Part shown: positions 18,050 to 26,639 of the stretch, in pieces
Numbering within the stretch: position 1 is the stretch's first letter
Layout of the letters: each line of letters starts with the position of its first letter
Source of the DNA: Actinomycetales bacterium
Lineage (GTDB): Bacteria; Actinomycetota; Actinomycetes; Actinomycetales; Dermatophilaceae
DNA: 64,000 bases
Assembly (NCBI GenBank): GCA_016710385.1
Contig: JADJVX010000017.1
Coordinates: 930,001 to 994,000 of the forward strand
Direction of reading: 5' to 3'
Position numbers and translations under genes: made by a program
Notes under the pieces: model-generated
Seen by the model: the letters and a program-made list of their open reading frames with translations, nothing else
Databases searched by the model: none
Told to the model about the DNA's origin: nothing

Positions 18050-18421
18050 ATGAACGGACAGGACTACCTGCACGCCGCAGGCCGTGTTGAGACGGCGAAG
18101 GGGGTGGATCCGTGGACGGCCCTCATGCAGGTTTTCGTGGCGAGGCTTCAGGGCATGGACGTGCCGGCTCCGCTCCAGCCAGCGCTGGATCAAGCGGCGA
18201 GCCACTGGTCCGGGGGAGCCGGCGCGCTGCTTGAAGTGAAGGCTGGGGTGTGGGAGTACATTGAGGCAATTGGGTCCTCAGGGGCCGATTTGATGACGTC
18301 CGAGGGCAGGACGGCTCGGGCGCTGCTGTGCGTACTCGACCCCGCTGGAGACGAGGAGGCGCGGTCCATGTCCGCCGAATGGTTCGCCGCCATGACCGAC
18401 GACCAGCAGGCCGCGGGCTGA
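18050..18421 (+). CDS. Hypothetical protein
   Basis: 123 residues, soluble, slightly acidic, mixed composition (WTALMQVFVARLQGMDVPA, GVWEYIEAIGSSGADLM) typical of a real helical protein. I recognise no family. No clear ribosome site precedes the ATG at 18050. It lies between the small membrane protein and the converging end of the tad genes. Confidence 0.45.
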   Translation: MNGQDYLHAAGRVETAKGVDPWTALMQVFVARLQGMDVPAPLQPALDQAASHWSGGAGALLEVKAGVWEYIEAIGSSGADLMTSEGRTARALLCVLDPAGDEEARSMSAEWFAAMTDDQQAAG

Positions 18422-18533
18422 ACGCGTGATTCGACAGGGCGGCGCCACGCGCTGGGTGGGGTGGGCCCTTCGCTCGGTTGCGGTCGTGCTGGGCGCCGCA
18501 AGGTCCGCGCCCACGACGTGAACGGCTTGGTGG

Positions 18534-19064
18534 TCAGCCGGGACCCGCGCGGGCAGCGCTGGTCGAGGACATCCGCCACGGCCCCCGTCGCCAGGTGACC
18601 GTCACCTCGACCTGAGCCACGCCCGAACTCAGGACCGAACAGCCGGTGAGCACGCCACCATTAGCTGCGGCAATCACGGCGCCCTGGGCGCACGCCATGC
18701 CAGGGTCCGCCGACAGCGCGTGGGACGCGACCGCCAGGGCCGCGAGATCCGCCCCGTTGCGCGCCGCATGGGCGGTCGCCACTGCCGTGACGACCGCAGC
18801 CGCGCCAACACTGAGCGCCACGACGAGTGCCGCGGTGACGGCCACGAGCACGGTCACACTCCCGCGGTCGCGCCGATGAACATGCCTGACATAGCGACGG
18901 CCTGGCCCGGCCTGCGATGGCCCGCGGGGCGGATGGCCCGGCCTGACCTGCCGACGGACATGGTGAGGGCCTCGCCTACTGGCGTCCCTCGCGCCGTGCC
19001 GCACGCCCCGAGCCCCTCCTCCACCGTCCGGACTGCCCGGTGCCCGACGCTGAGCGCCACTCAC
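18534..19064 (-). CDS. TadE-like minor pseudopilin (Rv3654c-like)
   Basis: Up to 176 residues if translation starts at the GTG at 19064, which overlaps the preceding TadE stop (GTGA). The recognisable part starts near residue 65: RDRGSVTVLVAVTAALVVALSVGAA, a basic segment, Gly, then a hydrophobic helix as in pseudopilins. After it come TAHAARNGADLAALAVAS and two cysteines, typical of the helix-turn family annotated as secretion/DNA-translocation TadE-like proteins. The Arg/Gly-rich N-terminal 60 residues look weakly coding, so the real start may lie closer to the helix. Last gene of the tad operon. Confidence 0.65.
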   Translation of the reverse strand: MSGAQRRAPGSPDGGGGARGVRHGARDASRRGPHHVRRQVRPGHPPRGPSQAGPGRRYVRHVHRRDRGSVTVLVAVTAALVVALSVGAAAVVTAVATAHAARNGADLAALAVASHALSADPGMACAQGAVIAAANGGVLTGCSVLSSGVAQVEVTVTWRRGPWRMSSTSAARAGPG

Positions 19065-19480
19065 GGGTCAGCCGCTGCGGCAGCCTCGCGCTGCCCGGTC
19101 GCACTCCCTGCCACCTCGAATCGACCCAGCCAACCCACCGATCGAACGCTCGTCACGGTGACCGTCACCCGATCGGCCGACGAACTCACCGCGACACCGG
19201 CACCCGGCGGTGCTGCGGTCCGAGCCAGAGCCAGCGCAGTGCCCGAGTCGTCGCCGCGAGCCAACGCCCGCGCAGCCAGCCGCGCGGCATCGACGCAGCG
19301 CACCCGGTCGACACCCAGCGATACGGCGCCCACGCACACCGCCAGGAGGGTCACGACCACGGGAAGAGCCAGGGCCACCTCGACGCTGGCCATCCCGCGA
19401 TCGCGGCGCCGGCGCACCGCACCCGAGCGGGAACCATGCGAACTACAGATCCCCAGCAGGCCGACCCGCACCTCAGCCAC
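19061..19480 (-). CDS. tadE: TadE-family minor pseudopilin
   Basis: 139 residues from the GTG at 19480, which overlaps the Flp gene; the exact start is uncertain. The prepilin-type region is RRRRDRG followed by MASVEVALALPVVVTLLA, with the conserved glutamate five residues after the Gly, as needed for processing by a TadV/PilD peptidase. The periplasmic part ends in an Ala-rich tail. It probably caps or anchors the Flp pilus. It corresponds by position to Rv3655c. Confidence 0.75.
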   Translation of the reverse strand: MAEVRVGLLGICSSHGSRSGAVRRRRDRGMASVEVALALPVVVTLLAVCVGAVSLGVDRVRCVDAARLAARALARGDDSGTALALARTAAPPGAGVAVSSSADRVTVTVTSVRSVGWLGRFEVAGSATGQREAAAAADP

Positions 19481-19691
19481 CAGCGCCCAATGCGGTCTGG
19501 ATGACCCGCGCGAGGGCGCCACGCACCGCATCCGAGCGAGCGACCGCGATGAGAGCCACGGCCATCGCCACGGCGGCCAGCGTCCCCACGGCATACTCTG
19601 CCGTCGTCATCCCGGCGTCGAGCCGGCACCGCACTCGGCGCAACCGAGCCCGCACCGGGCCCACCGTCCGCGCCCAACACCTGCACACCAT
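19473..19691 (-). CDS. flp: Flp-type pilin (DUF4244)
   Basis: 72 residues. The ATG at 19691 has a strong GAGGAGGAC site. An unusually long basic leader of 26 residues ends in DAG, followed by MTTAEYAVGTLAAVAMAVALIAVA: the Gly, the Glu at mature position 5 and Tyr next to it are the Flp/type IVb pilin hallmarks. DUF4244 proteins are the actinobacterial equivalent of Flp. It is the first of three overlapping pilin-type genes separated from the rest of the tad operon by an opposing gene. Confidence 0.82.
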   Translation of the reverse strand: MVCRCWARTVGPVRARLRRVRCRLDAGMTTAEYAVGTLAAVAMAVALIAVARSDAVRGALARVIQTALGAGG

Positions 19692-19817
19692 GTCGTCCTC
19701 CTCAAGCTCTGGCTGCTGTCATCGCAGCCATCCTGCGAGCGGCAGGAATCACCTCGCCACCCGTGCACGCTGGGCTGTGGACGATGGGACGATCACGATG
19801 AGGATGTGCACAGAGTG

Positions 19818-19833
19818 ATACCCCTAGGGGTAT
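19818..19833. promoter_or_regulatory. CsoR/CstR-family operator
   Basis: ATACCCCTAGGGGTAT is a perfect 16-base palindrome, immediately before TAGGAT (19833-19838), a likely -10 box, and 15 bases before the GTG of the CoA-disulfide reductase gene. Palindromes with TACCC/GGGTA arms are the known targets of the copper sensor CsoR and the persulfide sensor CstR. The enzyme downstream is a sulfur-metabolism protein, so the persulfide-sensing type is more likely. No csoR/cstR gene lies in the window. Confidence 0.8.
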
Positions 19834-19847
19834 AGGATGGTGGACTT

Positions 19848-21632
19848 GTGAGCGCGAATCATGAAGCAATGCGGACCGTTGTCGTCGTCGGTGGAGTCGC
19901 CGGAGGGATGAGCGCCGCGGCGCGGTTGCGCCGCCGTGACGAGCACGCGCGGATCATCGTCGTCGAGCACGGCGAGGAGGTCTCGTTCGCCAACTGCGGC
20001 CTGCCCTATTACGTCAGCGGCGAGATCGAGGCGCGCCGCAGCCTGCTCCTGCACACCCCGACCTCGCTCGCGCGCACCTTGCGGCTCGAGGTCCGCAGCC
20101 GCACCACCGCAACGGCGATCGACCGGACTGCACGGACGGTCACCCTGGAAGCGCCCGACGGTGGCACCGAGCTCGTCGACTACGACGCCCTCGTGTTGGC
20201 CCCCGGCGCGTATGCCGTGATGCCCCCGATCCCGGGCATCGACCACCCCCGGGTGCGCACCCTCCGCACGGTGCCCGACGCAGATGCGATCCGAGGCTGG
20301 GTCACCGACGGCGCCCAGCGCGCGGTCGTCCTCGGGGCCGGGTTCATCGGACTGGAGGCCGCCGAGGGCCTGCGCCACGCCGGGCTGGAGGTCGCGATCA
20401 TCGAGGCCGCCCCACACGTGTTACCGGTCGTCGACCCCGAGATCGCCCACCATGTGCGCGTCGAGCTCAAGGCCCACGGCGTCGCTGTGCACGAAGGCGT
20501 GGCAGCCACAACCATCGCCGACCGAGACGGCCGACCGGTCGTCACTCTGGCCGACGGCACCGTCCTGCCGACCGATCTCGTCGTGCTCTCGGTCGGGGTG
20601 AAGCCGCGCAGCGAGCTCGCCGCTGCTGCCGGCCTGGCCCTCACCGACGGCGGCGCGATCGTCGTCGACGCCGACCAGCAGACGTCGGACCCGTTCATCT
20701 GGGCCGTCGGCGATGCGACGGCGAGCGTTCACGCGGTCACCGGCGTCGTCGCTCCGGTGGCGCTGGCGACCCCGGCCAACCGCGGCGGGCGGGTCGCTGC
20801 GGACGCGATCGTCGCGAGGTGGGCCACTTCCCGCGGCACCGCCGAGGGCGTGGACAGCACGCCAGGACAGCACTCGGACTCGACCGAGTCGGCCGAGCCG
20901 CACCCCGCCGTCAACGCGCTCGACGCCGGCCACCGCCGGTCACCGCGGCCGCTCGGGACTGCGATCGTGCGCGTCTTCGACCTCGCCGTCGGGATGACCG
21001 GCGCCTCACGCCGTGCCCTGGACGGTCAGCCGTTCCACACCGCGCGGACGCACAGCGGCCACCACGCCGGCTACTACCCCGGCGCCGAGACGATGCATCT
21101 GCTGCTGCACTTCGCCCCCGACGGGCGCATCCTCGGCGCGCAAGGCGCCGGACGCGCCGGCGTCGACAAGCGCATCGACGTCATCGCGACCGCAGCCCGG
21201 GGCGGCCTGCATGCCGACGACCTGGTCGACCTCGACCTCAGCTACGCACCTCCCTTCGGCTCGGCCAAGGACCCGGTGATGATGCTCGGCATGATCGCGG
21301 ACAACGTCCTGCACGGAGGGTTGACCCAGCACGATCCGGCGGTCGCGATCGACCCGGAGCAGCAGTTCGTGCTCGACGTGCGCAACCCCGGCGAGTGGGA
21401 GCGAGGCCATATCGCCGGAGCCACGCTGATCCCGCAACCTCAGGTCGCCGAATCCGTCGACCGCGTGCGCGAACTGGCCGCCGGCCGCCCGATCGTCGTC
21501 CACTGCGCATCGGGGTTCCGCTCGTACCTCGCCCATCGCACGCTCGCAGCAGCCGGTATGCCGTCCGCCAACGTCTCGGGTGGTTTCACCTCCCTCGCGG
21601 TGCTCCAACCGCAGCTGGTGACTACCGACTGA
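19848..21632 (+). CDS. cdr: CoA-disulfide/polysulfide reductase with C-terminal rhodanese domain
   Basis: 594 residues. The FAD-binding motif VVVGGVAGGMSAAARLRR is followed by the CoADR signature SFANCGLPYY, whose single active cysteine handles CoA-persulfide. A second Rossmann fold (AVVLGAGFIGLEAAEGL) binds NAD(P)H. After a Ser/Thr-rich insertion at about 325-350 comes the dimerisation domain (MHLLLHFAPDGRILGAQ). The rhodanese domain (about 500-594) has its active cysteine in VVHCASGFRS. Fusions of this kind reduce polysulfide, persulfide or CoA-disulfide. The start may be GTG 19848 or ATG 19869. It sits alone, in opposite orientation, inside the tad locus. Confidence 0.92.
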   Translation: MSANHEAMRTVVVVGGVAGGMSAAARLRRRDEHARIIVVEHGEEVSFANCGLPYYVSGEIEARRSLLLHTPTSLARTLRLEVRSRTTATAIDRTARTVTLEAPDGGTELVDYDALVLAPGAYAVMPPIPGIDHPRVRTLRTVPDADAIRGWVTDGAQRAVVLGAGFIGLEAAEGLRHAGLEVAIIEAAPHVLPVVDPEIAHHVRVELKAHGVAVHEGVAATTIADRDGRPVVTLADGTVLPTDLVVLSVGVKPRSELAAAAGLALTDGGAIVVDADQQTSDPFIWAVGDATASVHAVTGVVAPVALATPANRGGRVAADAIVARWATSRGTAEGVDSTPGQHSDSTESAEPHPAVNALDAGHRRSPRPLGTAIVRVFDLAVGMTGASRRALDGQPFHTARTHSGHHAGYYPGAETMHLLLHFAPDGRILGAQGAGRAGVDKRIDVIATAARGGLHADDLVDLDLSYAPPFGSAKDPVMMLGMIADNVLHGGLTQHDPAVAIDPEQQFVLDVRNPGEWERGHIAGATLIPQPQVAESVDRVRELAAGRPIVVHCASGFRSYLAHRTLAAAGMPSANVSGGFTSLAVLQPQLVTTD

Positions 21633-21691
21633 TCTCGTCGGATCCTTTGTCTGACCCCGCCGGCGCGGCGCGCGCCGAGGGATGAGCCGCG

Positions 21692-21812
21692 TCCCGCGTC
21701 GGCTACGCGGTCCCGCGTCGGCTGCGCTGCGCGGTCCCGCGTCGGCTGCCCTGGGCGCCCGACCGAAGTCACCCCCGCCTGAGGTCACCCCCGCCTGAGG
21801 TCACCCCCGCCA
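21692..21812. repeat. Two short direct-repeat sets downstream of the CoADR gene
   Basis: TCCCGCGTCGGCT occurs at 21692, 21711 and 21735. A 16-base unit containing TCACCCCCGCC occurs three times in tandem from about 21765, the last copy running into the 3' end of the tadBC gene. The segment separates two converging genes and shows no gene of its own. Confidence 0.7.
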
Positions 21813-23177
21813 GAGCTCGCCCGCCAAGGCAAGCACGAGGGGCACCAGACCCAGCAAGACGAAAGCCGGCAGGAACGCCAACCCCAATGGCAGCACAATG
21901 CGCACGCCGAGGCGGGCTGTGCCGACCTCGAGCCGGTGCGCATGGTCACGTCGCTGATCGGACGCTGCTCGGGCCAAGGGATCGCTCGGAGCGACGCCCA
22001 GCGAATCGGCCAGCACCAGGGCACGTCCGACAGCTGACCAGCCGGGGCCGACAGCTGCCCAGGCCCGAGCCCACGGCATACCCCACCTGACGGCCGCTGC
22101 CACGGAGGCGAGGTCAGCCGCCACGTCGTCGTCCGACACAGCGGCTACCTGCTCGAGGCCGTCGACGACTCCGCACCCGCCACGCAAGACCAAGGCCAGC
22201 AGGTCGGTCGTCGCGGCGACCTCCAGCGGGTCGAGACGGGTCGACCCCGGCCCAAGCTGCGCGACCATCCGGGCGCACCACCAACGCCCGATCACCATGA
22301 GCGCCACCCCCGAGACCACCGACGCCACGGCGATCGGGCTGTCCAGCCAGGCCGTGGGTGACACGCCCAGGGCGGCGCCGAGCAACGGCCCAGCCAACGG
22401 CAGGAGGGTGAGCACTCGGATCGTCGCCCGCGGCCCAGCCAGGGCAACGTCAACGCGCGAGCGAGCAGCCCGGTCGGCCCGGAGAAGGTGCACGCCGACG
22501 TCGATCGCGTCGGCCAGCGGGACACCCGCGGCATCGGACAGGCGCCAGGCTCGGGCGACGAACTGCAGGCCAGGCGGAGCCCGCTTACTCTCGCCGGGGT
22601 TGCGCAGGCCGGCCCTCATCCCGCCGACATCGATCCCGGCAAAGCCGCTGGCGAGTTCGCCGGTCGAGTTGCCGACCGGGTCTCCCGAGATGCCGGCCCG
22701 GTCGCGCGAGTTGCCGCCCGGGTCGGGCGTTGCCGGGCTGTCGAGCGCGAGGCCGGTGATCGCGCCCGGTGCGAGCGGGCTTCCGACGAGTCCGAGCTGG
22801 GCGGTCGCAAAGTCCACAGCGGTCCGCGGGTCGGCGCCGGCCCGCACGGCTGCGGCGACCAAGTCGAGAGCCTGCACCATCCGGTCGTCGTCCTGGCTGG
22901 ACCTGCGGCGGCGCCTTGACCGCCGGCCAGCGGCCAGCATCGAGCCCGAGCGTCTGGACAGCTCGCCACGAGGGTGTCGACCTGCGCCGAGCCTTGCGGC
23001 CTCGCGCGTCGGAGCTGCCCTCACCCGCACCGAGCGATCACGCGTCGGCGGCGGCCCGCCCCGACCGACGTCACGAATCGACGGCTCGCCAGGCTGCCTG
23101 CCGAGATCGAGGGGGCTCGGACGCGAAGGCCATACGAGGACCGCGAGCGCGATCAACGCAGCGACGACCACGGTCAT
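21801..23177 (-). CDS. tadBC: Fused TadB-TadC pilus assembly membrane protein
   Basis: 458 residues from the ATG at 23177, which overlaps the tadA stop (ATGA). It contains two type II secretion F-like domains: the first (about 100-290) has ALDLVAAAVRAGADPRTAV and FVARAWRLSDAAGVPLADAI followed by two helices; the second (about 320-455) has DLLALVLRGGCGVVDGLEQV, AADLASVAAAVRWGMPWARA and LVLADSLGVAPSDPLARAA followed by closing helices. In mycobacteria these are separate proteins (Rv3658c, Rv3657c). A low-complexity stretch between about 165 and 215 lies inside the first domain. It forms the inner-membrane platform of the Tad machine. Confidence 0.82.
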   Translation of the reverse strand: MTVVVAALIALAVLVWPSRPSPLDLGRQPGEPSIRDVGRGGPPPTRDRSVRVRAAPTREAARLGAGRHPRGELSRRSGSMLAAGRRSRRRRRSSQDDDRMVQALDLVAAAVRAGADPRTAVDFATAQLGLVGSPLAPGAITGLALDSPATPDPGGNSRDRAGISGDPVGNSTGELASGFAGIDVGGMRAGLRNPGESKRAPPGLQFVARAWRLSDAAGVPLADAIDVGVHLLRADRAARSRVDVALAGPRATIRVLTLLPLAGPLLGAALGVSPTAWLDSPIAVASVVSGVALMVIGRWWCARMVAQLGPGSTRLDPLEVAATTDLLALVLRGGCGVVDGLEQVAAVSDDDVAADLASVAAAVRWGMPWARAWAAVGPGWSAVGRALVLADSLGVAPSDPLARAASDQRRDHAHRLEVGTARLGVRIVLPLGLAFLPAFVLLGLVPLVLALAGELWRG

Positions 23178-24382
23178 GGCCGCCCCTGCAGCAGAGCGTC
23201 CCAACGGCGTCGGGCCCACGGGTCGACGGGGTTCGCATCGCCGCTGAGGGCCAGAGCGGTCCGCACCACAGGCTCGCCAGCGGCCCGTTGTCCGGCATCC
23301 GGGCCGTCGTCGAACCCTCGCTCACCAGCGCACGAGACGACTCCCACCGACTCCACCACCCGGCGCCCATCAGAGCGCCGCCGCACGTGCAACACCGCCT
23401 GCACGGCGCTGCGCAGCTGGGCGTGGACTGCGGTGGCCGGCATACCGGCAAGTGCCCCGAGCGCTTCGAACCGGGCTACGACATCACCCGGCGCATTGGC
23501 GTGCACGGTGCCGCAGCCGCCGTCGTGGCCAGTGTTGAGCGCGGCGAGCAGCTCGCGGACCTCGGCGCCGCGCACCTCGCCGACGACCAGCCGATCGGGG
23601 CGCATACGCAAGGCCTGACGCACGAGGGCGACCATGGTGACCTCACCGGCACCCTCGACATTGGGCGGCCGCCCCTCCAGGTGCACGACGTGTGGGTGGT
23701 GCACCCGCACCTCGCGGACGTCCTCGACGATCACCATCCGGTCGCGGGCATCGGACTGACCGAGCAGCGCCCCGAGCAGGGTCGTCTTGCCCGCACCTGT
23801 GCCCCCGGTGACAACGAACGACACCCGGCTGCGGACCAACTGGACCAGGTCGTCAGCCCACCCCGACGGCACCATGCCGGCATCGGTCAGCTGCTCCAGG
23901 GTGAACGGCGTCCGAGCCGGCACCCGCAGCGTGATGTGGGCACCCCCTTCGACCAAGGGCGGCAGGATCGCATGCAACCGCGCCCCGGAGGGAAGGATCC
24001 CGTCGACGAACGGCGCCGCGTCGTCGAGTCTGCGCCCGGCCTGCGCGGCCAGGCGAACGGCCAACGCGCGACACTCTCGAGGATTACCGACGACGACCGG
24101 GGTCGCGACCATGCCCGCACCGCGATCGACCCACGCTCGTCCGTCACCGTTGACGGCCACGTCCGTGACCGCAGGGTCGGCGAGGAACTCCTCGAGCGGA
24201 CCAGCGCCGAGCACGGCAGATGTCAATGCCCGCCAGGTGGCATCGGTGCCCCGTTCCCCGAGCAGCCCGCGCTCCGCCGCGGCTACCTCGGCGACCAGCC
24301 GAGGGTCCGGCGCCAAGCCATCCCGGATGAACCGATCGAGCCGTTGCTGCACGCTCTCGGCGCCCCGCGGCAGCCGCGTCAT
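23174..24382 (-). CDS. tadA: TadA-type secretion ATPase
   Basis: 402 residues. The N-terminal domain has GPLEEFLADPAVTDVAVNG; the ATPase core has Walker A VTGGTGAGKTTLLGA, the Asp box VIVEDVREV, Walker B RLVVGEVRGAEVRELLAAL and the His box TGHDGGCGTVHAN. All are intact, so the protein should power Flp pilus assembly. The ATG at 24382 overlaps the upstream stop (ATGA), which decides the start over a GTG 12 bases earlier. It is the middle gene of the Ssd/CpaE-TadA-TadBC operon. Confidence 0.93.
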   Translation of the reverse strand: MTRLPRGAESVQQRLDRFIRDGLAPDPRLVAEVAAAERGLLGERGTDATWRALTSAVLGAGPLEEFLADPAVTDVAVNGDGRAWVDRGAGMVATPVVVGNPRECRALAVRLAAQAGRRLDDAAPFVDGILPSGARLHAILPPLVEGGAHITLRVPARTPFTLEQLTDAGMVPSGWADDLVQLVRSRVSFVVTGGTGAGKTTLLGALLGQSDARDRMVIVEDVREVRVHHPHVVHLEGRPPNVEGAGEVTMVALVRQALRMRPDRLVVGEVRGAEVRELLAALNTGHDGGCGTVHANAPGDVVARFEALGALAGMPATAVHAQLRSAVQAVLHVRRRSDGRRVVESVGVVSCAGERGFDDGPDAGQRAAGEPVVRTALALSGDANPVDPWARRRWDALLQGRP

Positions 24383-25278
24383 GACGCCCGCCACACGGCT
24401 CGCCGATCCGTGCCGCGCGCCGACTCATCCTCGGCCGACCGGCCGACATCCAGCGATGGGTCCGGCCGCGTGCCCGGCGGTATGCCCAGAAGCGCGTCCC
24501 TCGATGTCGTCACAGACCTTCCCACCGGCATTCCGACCGCGGTCAACACCGCGGCGGCAGCTCGAGCCATCGGCCCTGATGCGGAGCCCGGCGCCACCCC
24601 CCGGCCCAGGTCACGCGCCACCTTCGGGTCATGCGCCACGGTGAGCAGCACGGGCAGACCGAGGCTGTCCTCGACGTCGTCGCACAATCGTCCGGGCACG
24701 CGTTCACCCCTGAGCACCAGGACGGCGTCGGCATCCAGTCCGTCCAGGGCCGCGACGACCGAGCTCAGCGCCGCCAACTCGAGCACGCCCGTGCCGGCAA
24801 CGACCACCACCAGATCGACACATGGCCACCAGGTGAGGTCCGACCCCACGGTGCGTTCACGGCTGGCATCGACGACCACGAGATCCGGCCCGCCATCGCG
24901 GCGGGCAGCAGCCAGACCGACGACGACCGCAGCCAAGGCTTCGGGCCCCGGGGGCGGTATGCCGTCGCGTCCATGCGCCAGGACGGACACCCCATCGCTG
25001 CCGGGCAGCCGCGCCATGAGATCAGGCCCGTCGACTGCCCCGCGCAGGCGGGCCAGATCGGGCCAGCGCACCCCCGCGACGTGGTCGAGGGCCAGCACGA
25101 CATCCAGGCCCGCTCCACCCGGCTGGCCGTCGACGGCCACCACCGTCAACCCTCCGCGGGCGGCAGCACGGCATACCGCAGCCGTGAGGGTGGACGCGCC
25201 GCACCCACCCGACGCCCCGACCACCGCGACCACGCGAGGCCGCCCATCCCCAAATCCCATGCCCGCACCGTGCGCCAT
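24379..25278 (-). CDS. ssd: CpaE/Ssd-like MinD-type P-loop protein of the tad locus
   Basis: About 299 residues from the ATG at 25278; GTGs upstream or the ATG at 25260 are alternatives and none has a ribosome site. The P-loop region is VVAVVGASGGCGASTLTAAV, a MinD/ParA-like deviant Walker A in which the usual Lys-Thr is replaced by Ala-Ser, as in CpaE and mycobacterial Ssd (Rv3660c). DLVVVDASRERTVG takes the switch position. The N-terminal receiver-like region of Ssd seems to be missing. It probably positions the Tad apparatus. It is coupled to tadA by ATGA. Confidence 0.8.
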   Translation of the reverse strand: MAHGAGMGFGDGRPRVVAVVGASGGCGASTLTAAVCRAAARGGLTVVAVDGQPGGAGLDVVLALDHVAGVRWPDLARLRGAVDGPDLMARLPGSDGVSVLAHGRDGIPPPGPEALAAVVVGLAAARRDGGPDLVVVDASRERTVGSDLTWWPCVDLVVVVAGTGVLELAALSSVVAALDGLDADAVLVLRGERVPGRLCDDVEDSLGLPVLLTVAHDPKVARDLGRGVAPGSASGPMARAAAAVLTAVGMPVGRSVTTSRDALLGIPPGTRPDPSLDVGRSAEDESARGTDRRAVWRAS

Positions 25279-25664
25279 CGCCGCCGCCAGCGCAGCACAG
25301 CCGGCCACCAGCTGTGGACCGTGGGACGGGCACCTCAAGGATGTGGACAACGCCCCCAACCGGCCCGGGACATGCGACGGCCCCCGTCGGGGGGGCAACG
25401 GGGGCCGTCTGGCGCGCTGGCACCGGGGGGGAGGGGCCAGTGCGCAACCGCTCAACCCCGAAGGGGAGCAGTGCCATTGTCACGCTAGATAGGCCTCAAT
25501 GCAAACTCTTGGCGGTGCGTATTTCGCGTGGCGGACTCTCAGGGGGGCCGCGTACTACCGCCAAGTGCACCAAACGGACATCATTTCAGGGAGAAACCGT
25601 GAGAACTTCGTGAGGGCCCGGCTCAGCCCGCGAGACAAGCGCGCGATACCGAGCCCTCAAGCGG
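25279..25664. other. Intergenic region upstream of the tad operon
   Basis: No gene seen. It holds the hairpin at 25376-25409, a looser pair of 9-base inverted repeats (CTTGGCGGT at 25508, ACCGCCAAG at 25557) and moderately AT-rich sequence around 25490-25610 that could contain the tad promoter. Confidence 0.5.
25376..25409. terminator. Perfect 12-bp GC hairpin
   Basis: GACGGCCCCCGT pairs with ACGGGGGCCGTC around a 10-base loop. It lies between the minus-strand Fic-like gene and the tad operon, also on the minus strand, so it probably ends transcription of the former. No T tract follows. Confidence 0.55.
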
Positions 25665-26510
25665 TCACCCGCCGCCGAGCCGCCCCACCCGCACCGCGTC
25701 GGCGATCCGTCCGCCCTCGGCAGCCCCGCGCACCAGCGACTCCGCACTGTGTCGCAGCCACAGCGCCACGCCCTCCCGAGATCCGGTGGCATAGGCCGAC
25801 AAAGCCCCCAGGTATGCCGTGGTGCCCCCGTCCAGATAGCCCACCTCCGGCACCGCCACTCCGGTCGGATCCAACCCCGCAGCCTGCACCAGCAGCCGCT
25901 CGACCGCCCGCGCCACCAGGCCGTTGCCGAGGACAAACGGCCGGATGACGGCGATCTCCGCATGGACCAGGGCGGCCACCAGCGGCACCGGTAGCCGGCC
26001 CGCCTCGCGGACGAGATCGGCCACCCCCGCCAGCCGCTCACGCACCACCTCGCAGGCAGGCGCCGCGCCGAGATCGATGAACTCGCGCGCATCCTCGCCG
26101 GCCACCCGCGGTCGCCCCACCTGCTGGGCCGGCAGCAGCCCGGCCGCGGCAGCCACATGCAGCCGCGCCAGCGCTTGGGCCGGCGAGGCCACCAACACGC
26201 CGCGCAGGTGCTCGGTCTCGGCGCTGGCCTGCACCGCTCCCCGCACGACGACCTCGACCGGATCCGGATGCTCCGGCCAGGCGCGCGCCCCCCGGACCAG
26301 ATCGCGCACGATGTCCACCGGCAACTCGGCACCGTCCAGCGCGGCACTAGCCCGGGCACCGCGGATGCGCGACTCGGCCGACGCCTCCGGCACCCGGCGC
26401 CGCAGCGCCTCGTGCCAGCGCAATGCGGTGGTCGCCTCGCGCGCGCGGTCGACGCCCTCACGCACGCCGGGGAGGTCGAGCAGGGCCAGCACAGGATGAG
26501 GATCGGACAC
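25665..26510 (-). CDS. Fic-like protein with degenerate active site
   Basis: 281 residues from a probable GTG at 26510. An N-terminal helical region with ESRIRGARASAALDGAELP resembles the inhibitory-helix part of Fic proteins. The Fic motif, normally HPFxxGNGRxxR, reads RPFVLGNGLVAR (within AVIRPFVLGNGLVARAVERLL): the catalytic His is Arg, the acidic residue is Leu and the first Arg is Leu. AMP transfer is therefore unlikely. Similar proteins are found beside tad genes in other actinobacteria, sometimes misnamed oxidoreductases. It may act as a structural or regulatory protein of the tad locus, but that is speculation. Confidence 0.7.
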   Translation of the reverse strand: MSDPHPVLALLDLPGVREGVDRAREATTALRWHEALRRRVPEASAESRIRGARASAALDGAELPVDIVRDLVRGARAWPEHPDPVEVVVRGAVQASAETEHLRGVLVASPAQALARLHVAAAAGLLPAQQVGRPRVAGEDAREFIDLGAAPACEVVRERLAGVADLVREAGRLPVPLVAALVHAEIAVIRPFVLGNGLVARAVERLLVQAAGLDPTGVAVPEVGYLDGGTTAYLGALSAYATGSREGVALWLRHSAESLVRGAAEGGRIADAVRVGRLGGG

Positions 26511-26626
26511 CCCAGGAGGGTATGCCGTCCGCCCACCCCGCGCAGGTATGCCGTCCGCCTGTAGTCGCCACACTTCCCGCCCTGAGCCATGGGACTCGAC
26601 CCGAGGGAACGGGGACGCGCACGGCA

Positions 26627-26632
26627 TACAGT
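26627..26632 (+). promoter_or_regulatory. -10 element of the histidine kinase gene (leaderless)
   Basis: TACAGT, embedded in a GGCATAC word, is followed by 7 bases and the GTG at 26640, with no ribosome site. The spacing predicts a leaderless message. Confidence 0.45.
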
Positions 26633-26639
26633 GAGGCCC

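Noticed and set aside
18854..19060. A separate 68-codon gene between the two TadE-like genes
   Set aside because: It has no pilin or other motif and overlaps the better supported frame of the last tad gene; it may still mark a start-site ambiguity there.
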